This document shows, in pieces, positions 14,301-22,366 of a DNA stretch of 64,000 nucleotides. Within the stretch, counting starts at the first letter, position 1, and the number at the start of each line of letters is the position of its first letter. The stretch comes from Aplectana chamaeleonis (Eukaryota > Nematoda > Chromadorea > Rhabditida > Cosmocercidae): the NCBI GenBank assembly GCA_029168955.1, contig JAPDOI010000121.1, positions 1,240,001 through 1,304,000 on the forward strand, written 5' to 3'. The position numbers and the translations under genes are program-made. Below the pieces are notes generated by a model that made no database searches, had not been told where the DNA came from, and worked only from the letters and a program-made list of their open reading frames with translations.

Positions 14301-17300
14301 GGACTCGCAAACCCGAGGCGGCACTGTTCCCAAGATAGGGTTCACAGCCGCCTTCGCTAGATATCCTCGAACAAACTGGGTGTGCTCCTCACGCAGAAGA
14401 CGAAGCCTTTCCATGTTGGAGTCGGCCCATCTCTGTACATCAACTTTACGAGGAGCATCGGCGAATGGCGTCCTAATCGACCTCTCTCTTATGGGCTTCA
14501 TGATTCTCTTTGACGGATGATTCGGCTGTCTCAGAACATTAATATACATCTGCTGTGCCTGGAGTTCACAATGCTCCTTGACCGGCAATATGCAGGCCTC
14601 CGCGTGAAGATGCTCCACCGGGGAGCTCCTTGCACAACCGGTAGCAATTCTAAGCGCAGCATTCTGTACACGCTGCAGCTTATTCCAGGAGCTTTCAGAC
14701 ACCAGGTGCTGCCACACTGGTGCCGCATATTCCAGAGCCGGCTGAAGTATTGCTCTGTAGCTTCTCAATATAGTCTCTCGGCTGCTTCCCCATGATGTTC
14801 CTCCGAGAGCTCTCAAGATATTAAGCCTAGCCTTGACGACTTTGTTTCTGTTCCCGTTTTTGTGGAACTTCAGTCACGGATCAAGAATGAGGCCAAGCAG
14901 CTTGGGGAATTTTGCTGCTGGCAACAGGTCACCATCCCATTTGACATCTGGATGGGCACTGTGTTCCTTGGTGTTTGTTGTAAACACTGAAACAGGGGAT
15001 TTTGCAGCAGACACTGTGAGCATCATTTTATCGAGGAAGAGTTTCAACTCGACGAGATAGGCGCTGATCTTGTTAGCGGCTATCTGCAGGTCACGATCCT
15101 GGCACATGATGGTGATGTCGTCGGCATACATAACAATCTTTACATCATTGGGAGGCTCGGGGATGTCCTCAAGGTACAGGCTGAATAGGGCAGGGGACAA
15201 CACTCCGCCTTGCGGAACACCGGCTGCTATTGGAATGCTATCGGATACGTGATTCTGAAACAGAACCTTAGCCCGGCGGCCTTTCGTGAACGCTGCAATC
15301 CATCGCTTTTGCCATGATGGTAGCAACGACTTGAGCAGTTTCTCGGACAACAGTCCCAAGTTAACAGAGTCATACGCTTTGCTCAGGTCGAGGGCGACGG
15401 CCACCTAGTAGAGTGGAGTTTCCTGAACCCATGCTGGTGTCGCTCATTTTGATCAGCCAGGTCCGTCACGATCAACTTTTCAGCTAATTATGCGACGGGC
15501 GATAGCAGGCTTATTGGTCGAAAGCCTTTTGCCGTGCTTTGGGACTTGCCTGGCTCTGGCAACGGTATCACATTGGCTGTCTTCCAAGCTTGGGGTAGAG
15601 TGCAGGTCCGGAAAGAAGTGTTAACTATATCTGCAAGCATCGGTAGAAGTTCCGTGGGAAGCTTCTTCAGGATGGCTGGGGAGATACCGTCAGGTCCGAT
15701 AGCCTTCGAATTCCGCATTTCCTTGATAGCCTTCTCTACTTCTGTGAGAGTAAAGGCCTCAGAAGCGTTCATGAGCGGCAACCGACTCAGCTCTCTAACC
15801 GTGACTCTGTTTTGCACGCCTCGCTTGGTGCGTGTGATGAAAAAATTCTTGCCGAGTGCGTAAGCAGCCGCTTTCCCTGATTTGAAGACGTTCTCCTCGA
15901 ACTCAATAGCGGAACTCATCGGGGGAGCGGACTTGCCGGAAATTTTCCTCAACACTTTCCACGTCGTAGTTCCGTCCGCCTTGAAATTCAGCTTTTCAGT
16001 GAACTTCTCCCAGCATTCCCTCTTGTTCTTATCCAGATCCTGCTTGATCTCATTATCCAGCACAGCTATGTCCGGGTCTAGATGATCAGCGGCTCTCTTC
16101 TCATCCCTGGTTCTTATCTTCTGCAGTATTTCCCTGCTGACATTTGGAAAAAAGGTCTTTACACGACCCTCAGGAATTGCTGCTTTCATGGCCTTGCGGA
16201 TGGCACTATTAGATGGCGCTCTTTCTGATGAACATCACCATTCCATGGGTAGTCGACCGCATGGCGGAGTGCAACATCTCTGAACAGGGTCCAGTCTGCT
16301 ATGCCTAAATTAAGATAAGTACGATGACGAAAACCAAAGTAAGGGGCAAGAGAGTCAGAGAGATCAATATAGACAAAGGCGGGAATGTGATCACTGGAGA
16401 GTTGTGGATGTGGGCCACGTGCAAGTATTAGAAAGATTGGATGACACAAGAGAGATATCTGGGCTAGAAGGTCGGCCGTTGGCAGGGAGACGAGTGGGCT
16501 GGTCATCGTTGAGGATAACCAGGTCACACTCCTCAGTCCATTCTTCGACATTTTCTTTTTGGCATCAGAGTCAGGAGCAGAACAGAACGTGTGAGCATTG
16601 AAGTCACCCGCAAAGACAGCTGAGGGAGAGAGTGAGCAGTCGTACAACTGCTTAAGGAGGGGAATAGGATTATAAGAGGGGGGACAGGATGATATAGGAG
16701 GAATGTAGATGTTAAATAGAGATAAAGGGGTTTTGGGGGGGAGGTGGACAGGAATGTACTCGAGAGTACCGTCCTTAGGAGTATTAGAGATAATATGAGA
16801 AGGTAAGGCAGATTGCACGAGAGTAGACACTCCGCCCCCAAGAGCAGACCATGGCATGTGATAGGCGGTGTATCCCGAAATGTTAGGCTGGGGGTAAGTG
16901 GTAGAAGGAGAGAGCTTGGTTTCTTGAACCATGATAACATCCGGGTGACGAGAACGTGCGAATAGAGAGAGTTCAGATAACTTGTTGCGAAGATCGTTGA
17001 GATTAATGCGAACAATGGAGAGGGGGCGGGTGGTAATTGAGGAATCAGAGTTGCTGGTGGCAGAGCATGGAACACAACGAAAGGATGAGTCATGATGCCT
17101 CACAGAACTGAGGCCCGAACAGGAGAAGTGCACCCACCTTTAGCATCCGAAGCACTGGACGCTGGTATGTCTCCAGTTAACATCCATGTCGCACGTGGCG
17201 CATAGGTACTTCTGCGCTGGACCAGGATTCCTCTCGACGCCGGCCCTTTGTAATAAAATCCTCAGGAGAGCTGCGGCCGGCCAGCATTTCTCCCATGACA

Positions 17301-20300
17301 AAAACCCTCTTCTCGGAGGGGTTGACGTCGGTTTGCACGGAGGCGATCTTCTTTTCTCCACACTGCCACGGCACGAACGTACGAATATCTCGGCAGCAAC
17401 ACGAAAGTTAAAATCGCGGAAGGTCAGGTCTGTAATATGTGGCACAGGAAGGTGACATCTAAAATCATCGTATTTCATGGGAGAAGTTGCCACCCCTTAT
17501 GTGTGAAGAAGAACGTGGTTTGCCATATGATCGCAACAGCGTCGGAGTTGGCCTCTGCCGATTCTCGACAAGTGGAAGCCATAATGCAAGAAATCCTGGG
17601 AAGGAATGGTTATGGCGCAGGGCAACCACCGTGCTGGCGACCTTATCGCACACCTAGTAGCACACGTCTCGTCCTACCGTTTGTCTCCGTTGCGTCCACG
17701 ATGGACGTCGATAGAGTTGTGCGGGATCGGGACTTCCCATTATCGTCATTTTCCGCCCACCGCTGAGCTTACGACGTCTTTCAACATCGTCGCGCTTATA
17801 TGAGAATCAGTGCGAATGAAGCAACTGTTCGAATTGCAATGGAGAAGGAAATGTGTGCCGGATGAGAAATGTGGTGTACAGAGTGGATTGTCTGAACTGT
17901 CAGGAGTTTAACATCGGCGAGACAGCTAGACCTCTCTTCTTACGAGAGGACGAGCACAGAAGAGCTATGATAGCTCCTCAGAGCTACTCGAGTGACCCAT
18001 TTTCAAAACACGGCACTCTGAGGCACACTCTGAAACAGCCGCCACAGCTACAAGTGATTATCATCCACAGGAATGTCATGGATATGGTCGAGAGAAAGAG
18101 AAAGAAGCTGAGACTACCGATGAATAACAAAGAGGAAATGAAGGACGCAATGAGGCTTGTAACTTTATAACAGTGACGTGAATGTGGATGATCTACTACG
18201 TATCTGAACACATCATCCTGCCCCTCATCCCTTCAATTGTAGCCCATGTCCTTATAGTGGTGAGTGGGTATTAACACACCATCTGCACCCTCTTACCCTC
18301 GATTATTTAGAGAGCACTTGGTCCTCCCTTGTGGTTCGATACCCGAACACCTATACCACGCGAGGTCGGTTGACAGCTCTTGTTGATGTAAAGGTTACAA
18401 GTGATTGTTGTTTTCAGTTAGGCTGAAGAAGCGAACCGCCTTGGCAGTTTTACCGTTTCAATCAATACTTGCTTCTCGATTTGAGTCCACTCCAACACAA
18501 ATAATTCTGGGACTATCCTGCGCTATCGCATACGCAAATGCAACCCAGGAATTTCTGTGCATGTCTTACTTAAGGCCCGACTTTTACCCGCATCGCCATG
18601 ACGGTGCCGCTGGAGATTTCACATTGGCTTCCAGTTCGTCCCGCGCGATGAAAAGTTTCCTAGTCCACCGCTTGTCCCGCGCGTGCCGCGCTTGCGGTAA
18701 GGACTATGCAAGATGCCTTAGGCCCGAAACGTCGCAAATAATGGTACCACTGAGTAGTCTTCATACATATGTACTTATCAAGATGTATCATCAATCTGTA
18801 ACGGAAAGCACGAGCTACTGTTAGGCCGGGATCATAGTTTCGTCGCGGCGATGCGTTAAAAGAAGCGGTATCGATGTTTTAATAAGCACAAAGGCAGTTC
18901 GAAGAGTTCAGTTGGATGAGATCTTTATCCGAGGTTGGTTGACCATCAAATATTCATACGAGGTGTCAACCATTCTCGTATGAATATTTGATCCCATTTC
19001 ACTCCGCGAACTGCCTTTTGTTCATAAAAACAAAAGATTCCCTCCAATGCCCAATATCGCTGCGATTGATCTTTTTAGCTTTTTTTCGCGCGTCGCCGCG
19101 ACGGAAGTATGATCCGGGCCTTAACGACGCCAGCCAGCTGCCGCCGCTGGTCGTGTTGCTCCACCAGACGGGGGAAGCCGGCTGTGTCGGCATTTTTCAC
19201 ACTCCAGCAGAATACTGCTTGGCTCCGCTAAAGCGGGGAACTTCTGATTTTCAGCGACTCTTGCCAGAAACCATGAGGGTTCTATTTGTTCACGATCATA
19301 GGTTTCCTTTGCCATATCACTCAGTGTGGCTTTGCGAATCCATTTTATGATCCATCACTGATCGAGAGATCGCCGCGTCGAACACAAGTGGCACGCACGC
19401 AAGCGAGGAGGTAATGATCCCATCACTACCTCCTCGCTTGCGTGCGTGCCACATGTGTTCGACGCGGCGCTCTCTCGACCAGTGATCGACGATATGTGAT
19501 AAATTTACGGAATTTGCGTATGCATCGATTGGATTTCCAAACGATCCGCAATCTAAAACGAGAACTCAAAAAGCATATGCTCGAGCGCATTTGTGAAGGA
19601 AGCTTCATGTTCGCTGCCTGTTCCCGGCGAAGTCAATCTGCCACGCGCTGCTTCGTTGTTGGCTCGTATTAGCGAAAACCGCTTCGCGGCTGGTTCGCGG
19701 TGTGGTTACCTTCTGCGGATCTTCCGCGAACCAGTGGGGTGAACCGCAGAGCTTTCCAGATGCGCACCGACCCGTCATATTTGGAGCAAGGGTGTAGATA
19801 TGACTATCTTTTTTATAATCAACATTTGCAACGAATAACAACCGAATTTGGCTTCGGATCTCGGGCACGAAATTTTTTGTTTAGTGGGAGGATACTGTGA
19901 GAACCCATCTTTTCACAAGGCTCATTGTACTTATGTCTGCGATATCGGTTCAAACACAAATGTTTTCTCTTTTGCCGCATCATTGTTTGCGAAAAGTTGC
20001 GATTCACAGCGCGTATTGCCTCGTAAACCATAAGCACCGTAATACTTAAAACCGTAACTCGTAACTACACACGCACCTGGCTCCGTCGCATGCACGTGTC
20101 GGCCGCGCTATGGCGGGTGCGCAGCGTCGTGCATGGTGGCATAGAGAATAAACATGTGGTTCGCGGATCGAACTTTGATCAGGCATCAATGAACGAGCGT
20201 GGTACGCACTCGGGCTGAGACTGGCAGAAACTCGCTATAGTCCTGCTCCCGATTCTCTACAGCTCTTGCTAATTAAATATCCGCGGTCCCCGTCCGGTCA

Positions 20301-21910
20301 TAAGACAGCATAAACGAGAGAAATGTGAGTGAGATTGGTTTTTCGCTACAACAGGAAATTTTTCCTTGAAAGCGTTCCCTCTCATCATGATTGTAACCTG
20401 ATTATCTCTTAGGCCCCGTCATAATTGGACGATAGTCTGTAGTCCTACCCGGCCGATGTGCAAGGGAAGCATTCAAAACAAGAACAAAAAATTGTCCTTC
20501 GATATTCCCTCCTAGGTCGTCCGTAGCCCCACTAGGTCTTCCGTAGTCTCACCTAGCACCCCTCCCCTCCGGTCGATATGCAATGAGATTACGCGAAACG
20601 AGGATCAAGAAGTCCCTTTTGATAGTACCCCATAGGTCGTCCGTAGTATACTTCGGCGAGTCGACAAAAATTTCGAATAATCGAGTTTTCGACTAACTCG
20701 ATTTTTCAGAATTTCGAATAATCGAGTTTTCGACTAATTCGATTTTTCAAAATTTCGAATAATCGAGTAGTCGAATGACTCGATGTCGACTGTTTCAGTC
20801 GATACCAAGACTCGATGACTCGACTCGACATAAGTATAGTCCGTAGTCTCCCTGTCTCCAACCCCGATCGAAGTAGGATCAATAGTACCATTAACACCAC
20901 GGCGGCATCCTGTCTAGTGCGGGCTGTGCAGGCGCATGGAAGACCTAGGAGGGACTACGGACGGACGACCCAGGGAGGACTACGTCGGAATATTGTCCAA
21001 CTATGACGGGGTCTTTAGTAGTATCAAACTTATCATTACAAGATTTTATTATGATTTATATTTACCGACACTTACTTTATACATATACAAATAAGGATTA
21101 GATCGGCAAAAAATAAAATATGAGGTTATATTCATTCAAGATAAAACACATATTGCTAGAAGCTGGCCAGAAAACACGTTTCGTGGTGTTAGGATTACGC
21201 CAGACCCAAAGACATGAGAGAGAGGTTGTTTATCTGCCACGTGGTGGTTGTCGGCAAACCCTTCGTTTATACCGGAGAGGGATGCTCTGAAGGTCGCATC
21301 ATGAAAAGTTTCTCCAGGTTGCCGCTTCTGGGTTTCTCAGCCCACGAGGCACTAAAAACCGCGAGGGTTGTTATCTGTGCACGATTCCGGGGATCCTTGA
21401 GAAGTTTGATAGGATTACTGGACCAGAACTTTCGTTGAAAGATTTATCGCTTTTCCGGGAACGTTGATTAACACGACCGCAGGGGGCGATTGAATGGCGG
21501 GGTTGATGTTTGGGTGGCAGCATTGAAATAATTGTCGCTGATGTATCCCGAGTTAGACGTAGCACCCATCGGATACCGTTATAGACAAAGGCTGTGGAAG
21601 GGGAGTTCGAGCACTCCGTTATAGATAAGATAGGCTGTTTGTTTATTTGTACGCTACGAGTAGCGTGCATATTAAGACAATAAAAATGTAGTTAAAATTT
21701 CGAAAATGGAGTCATGTGGATCAAGTTGTTGGAAAAGGCATTCGTTTTCTCAGGCTTACTATGAGTTTTTAGGTGCTAGCAAATTACGGTGTCCTGCTCG
21801 GTCTCTTCGTTATTTTCCTTTTCATCCGATACGGTATTTGGGCACTGATCCCGGTCATACTAACGTCTTTTGTTTGCTCCATATTCTGCATAGCAGCAGA
21901 GGATCTCTGA
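2333..21910 (+). CDS. SMPD4: SMPD4-like neutral sphingomyelinase 3 (5' end not found)
   Basis: Nine exons join in phase: 2333-2427, 2489-2591, 3908-4055, 4111-4203, 4264-4366, 4443-4612, 11220-11360, 11447-11610, 11682-11800, then the last coding exon 21773-21910 (TGA), ten blocks in all. The SMPD4 family hydrolyses sphingomyelin to ceramide and phosphocholine at ER and nuclear-envelope membranes. Visible family signals: LYTFLYSFLEQC followed by CRPWRYA in the first exons; an FVQ-like helical block ending KILRR; LRPIKAEV then LFGAPE; the conserved late block around DPITGLMYLTDLGRKQ; and a C-terminal membrane segment beginning VLANYGVLLGLFVIFLF. Length and order fit the C-terminal two-thirds of the family; the N-terminal exons must lie upstream or left of the window. 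Introns are 55-90 bp except 1.3 kb (2592-3907), 6.6 kb and 10 kb, the last two filled with transposons. Recognition is by pattern memory; the distant 21773 exon is supported by phase 0 on both sides and by family order. Confidence 0.88.
2704..3112. repeat. Foldback repeat in SMPD4 intron
   Basis: The outer arms are inverted copies: AAGCCCGGCTTTCACTGCAG at the left and GCAGTGAAAACCGGGCT at the right. The interior is GC-rich and partly palindromic around GCAGCAGCTGG and GCGGCAGTG-type motifs. It occupies most of the 2592-3907 intron and contains no credible exon. A short non-autonomous DNA element is the simplest reading. Confidence 0.55.
6000..9434 (+). mobile_element. LINE copy 1 (PHD finger - APE endonuclease - RT), degenerate
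   Basis: A non-LTR retrotransposon in SMPD4 intron 4613-11219, same orientation as the gene. Order: a basic leader, GVERNPGP at about 6207-6230, a Cys-rich PHD-type finger (LCAACD, then TSVQCF); an AP-endonuclease domain (QETKLS near 6488, GDFNAHTF near 6810, SSDHIPVFV near 6980); a linker with IRTRDARRAADHLD; reverse transcriptase (ALDLTKAFDTVN near 8065, YADDITIM near 8325); and a C-terminal zinc knuckle CPDCGAIGHDTAHLFRCP near 9270. It ends in a GAA microsatellite (9416-9432). Frames are broken at several points (for example near 7175, 7440, 7750, 8270 and 8880), so it is dead. Its layout matches copy 2 (14036-17492), and copy 3 (27383-30480) is a diverged relative. Confidence 0.92.
9694..9858. 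repeat. Foldback repeat
   Basis: GAGGGGGCACCA and CGCACTTGGCCAC on the left are answered by GTGGCCAAGTGCG and GTGCCCCCCTC on the right, with a loop of about 60 bp. This is a short MITE-like palindrome just downstream of LINE copy 1, inside the SMPD4 intron. Confidence 0.7.
10090..10500. repeat. Dispersed intronic repeat with 'inter-element' wording
   Basis: The stretch carries phrases found again elsewhere in the window: GGGGGGTCATTTGGG, CTGAACAC followed by a GGTCC phrase and TTTTCAG, and CTACCCTAATCTG- or TTACGGTAG-like words. Related wording occurs at 36420-36500, 41430-41720 and 53200-53400. I see no coding potential. From 10500 to 11219 I also see nothing except the end of this intron. 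Confidence 0.5.
11801..13017. other. Intron stretch without a supported gene
   Basis: This is the first part of the 10-kb SMPD4 intron. It has scattered words such as CCCGTCATA/TATGACGGGG and GGCCGATACC that recur in the foldback at 20411-21013, so it is probably old DNA-transposon debris. An acceptor-like CTCTCAG at 11878 opens an 80-residue frame to 12111, but that frame shows no SMPD4 C-terminal membrane segment. It was not accepted as an exon. Confidence 0.5.
13062..13094 (-). ncRNA. Hammerhead-ribozyme-like core in left PLE arm
   Basis: On the minus strand the order is CTGAAGA, then GCGC-TTAG-GCGC able to pair as a short stem II, then GAAAC. This is the hammerhead core layout (CTGATGA, stem II, GAAA) with one core change, T to A in the first box. 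Penelope-like elements are known to carry hammerheads in their terminal repeats. The changed core base suggests a decayed or weak copy. No cleavage test is implied. Confidence 0.5.
14036..17492 (-). mobile_element. LINE copy 2, inserted antisense in the PLE
   Basis: A nearly full-length relative of copy 1 in the opposite orientation. Reading on the minus strand: leader and GVERNPGP (near 17225) with LCATCD and TSVQCF; endonuclease (QETKLS near 16915, GDFNAHTF near 16590, SSDHIPAFV near 16395); linker 16189-15488; RT (ALDLSKAYDSVN near 15385, MYADDITIM near 15120); thumb and C-terminal region 14816-14103; and a TTC/GAA microsatellite tail at 14036-14050. Frameshifts break the endonuclease-RT frame (near 16555 and 15440) and the C-terminus near 14240. 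It cuts the PLE between the LPFLNTKV words and the HPLCVKKNVV words. The LINE therefore arrived after the PLE. Confidence 0.93.
16186..17133 (-). CDS. LINE copy 2 endonuclease-domain frame
   Basis: A 315-residue open frame. It begins in the Cys-rich finger (SSVRHHDSSFRCVPC) and continues into an APE-type endonuclease that would nick target DNA for target-primed reverse transcription. Catalytic-type motifs are present: QETKLS, GDFNAHTF and SDHIP. A local frame slip around 16555 replaces the expected middle with low-complexity residues before SDHIP is reached again. The frame is best treated as a damaged transposon gene. Confidence 0.7.
   Translation of the reverse strand: MHFSCSGLSSVRHHDSSFRCVPCSATSNSDSSITTRPLSIVRINLNDLRNKLSELSLFARSRHPDVIMVQETKLSPSTTYPQPNISGYTAYHMPWSALGGGVSTLVQSALPSHIISNTPKDGTLEYIPVHLPPKTPLSLFNIYIPPISSCPPSYNPIPLLKQLYDCSLSPSAVFAGDFNAHTFCSAPDSDAKKKMSKNGLRSVTWLSSTMTSPLVSLPTADLLAQISLLCHPIFLILARGPHPQLSSDHIPAFVYIDLSDSLAPYFGFRHRTYLNLGIADWTLFRDVALRHAVDYPWNGDVHQKERHLIVPSARP
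18418..18735 (+). ncRNA. Hammerhead-like core in right PLE arm, split by insertion
   Basis: GGCTGAAGAAGCG at 18420-18432 and CTTAGGCCCGAAACGTCGC at 18717-18735 match the two halves of the left-arm motif. About 280 bp of unrelated sequence lies between them. Sequence after the second half (CCACTGAGTAGTC) also matches the left arm. The insert therefore separates what was one motif. Confidence 0.45.
18821..19124. repeat. Foldback MITE, GGCCGGGATCATA family
   Basis: TTAGGCCGGGATCATA with TTCGTCGCGGCGA on the left are inverted on the right as TCGCCGCGACGGAA and TATGATCCGGGCCTTAA. The centre folds on ATATTCATACGAG and CTCGTATGAATATT. Arms extend nearly the whole length, with no coding capacity. 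A partial, interrupted relative starts the window at 45. Confidence 0.85.
19353..19487. repeat. Near-perfect hairpin
   Basis: TGGCACGCACGCAAGCGAGG is followed, after a short loop GTAATGATCCCATCAC, by CCTCGCTTGCGTGCGTGCCA. Pairing continues outward through GCCGCGTCGAACAC and GTGTTCGACGCGGC to ATCACTGATCG and the reverse. Arms of about 60 bp differ at only a few bases. This suggests a young or structurally maintained palindrome. Confidence 0.85.
20411..21013. repeat. Foldback element with internal tandem repeats
   Basis: GGCCCCGTCATAATTGGAC on the left and GTCCAACTATGACGGGG on the right form the ends. Inside are repeats of GGTCGTCCGTAGT and an inverted counterpart (ACTACGGACGGACGACC). The 41-bp tandem repeat at 20671-20785 also lies inside. 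No open frame of interest. Confidence 0.75.
20671..20785. repeat. 41-bp tandem repeat, about 2.7 copies
   Basis: The unit starts AATTTCGAATAATCGAG and continues TTTTCGACTAACTCGATTT. It is built from the self-complementary words TTCGAA, ACTCGA/TCGAGT and CGACT. The third copy degenerates into ATCGAGTAGTCGAATGACTC. It lies within the 20411-21013 foldback. Confidence 0.8.
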
Positions 21911-22350
21911 GTACTGTAGTCTTGTACAGGTGTTATTATTTGATGGTTATTCTCTTAATTTCCTTTCTTGTTGAAAGAACGAGTAGCGATTGCACTTATA
22001 TAATTTTTTTTAATTAACTGGCCGCTTGGCTAATTCCACCAGTTAAGTTGATAGCACTGTTCTTGGTGCAGGTCACAGTTACAGTTTTGTCTGGAGCACT
22101 TCTTCATATTGTCTGTTGAATTAAGCCTCGTTATATTTATAGTAGTAATAAATATGTGATTCATTGTTTTCAAATGCAGCTCTAGTACAATACACAAATG
22201 AAATGGTCGTTCCCGCAGGTTATTTTTATATTGCCAATGAAAAAAAAGGAACTATTGCTGACAAGTGTGCATCACTGTGAGTGGTGTAGTCACCTTATCA
22301 TCGATATTCTGATTGGTTGGATCTCTTGGAGTGTCCTCCATGTTGGTGCA

Positions 22351-22366
22351 GTATGTTTCAGGAAAA
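22351..22366 (+). promoter_or_regulatory. Candidate SL trans-splice acceptor before gene 2
   Basis: GTATGTTTCAG is followed by GAAAA and then the ATG at 22367. A TTTCAG acceptor only 5 nt before a start codon is the usual appearance of nematode spliced-leader addition sites. It lies about 450 bp after the SMPD4 stop codon, same strand. That spacing would allow a downstream operon gene, though it is longer than the commonest spacing. Confidence 0.45.

Larger units (their letters stand above)
13018..18784 (+). mobile_element. Penelope-like element, interrupted by a LINE
   Basis: Two blocks of a Penelope-like element (PLE) frame a foreign insert. The left block (about 13330-14035) has RT words typical of PLEs: KTRPIVSSCGGPTDRI near 13460, LRGLAMGSRLAP near 13785 and YIDDIFIV near 13890, with a TGA (13884-13886) immediately before RYIDD. 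The right block (about 17493-18170) has VKKNVV, VLPFVS-type words and the GIY-YIG endonuclease (NVVYRVDCLNC, then NIGETARPL, near 17868-17935). GIY-YIG plus this RT is diagnostic of PLEs. Inverted arms flank it: 13018-13320 and 18180-18435 plus 18710-18784. The right arm is itself broken by about 275 bp. Frameshifts and stops make it non-functional. Confidence 0.85.
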
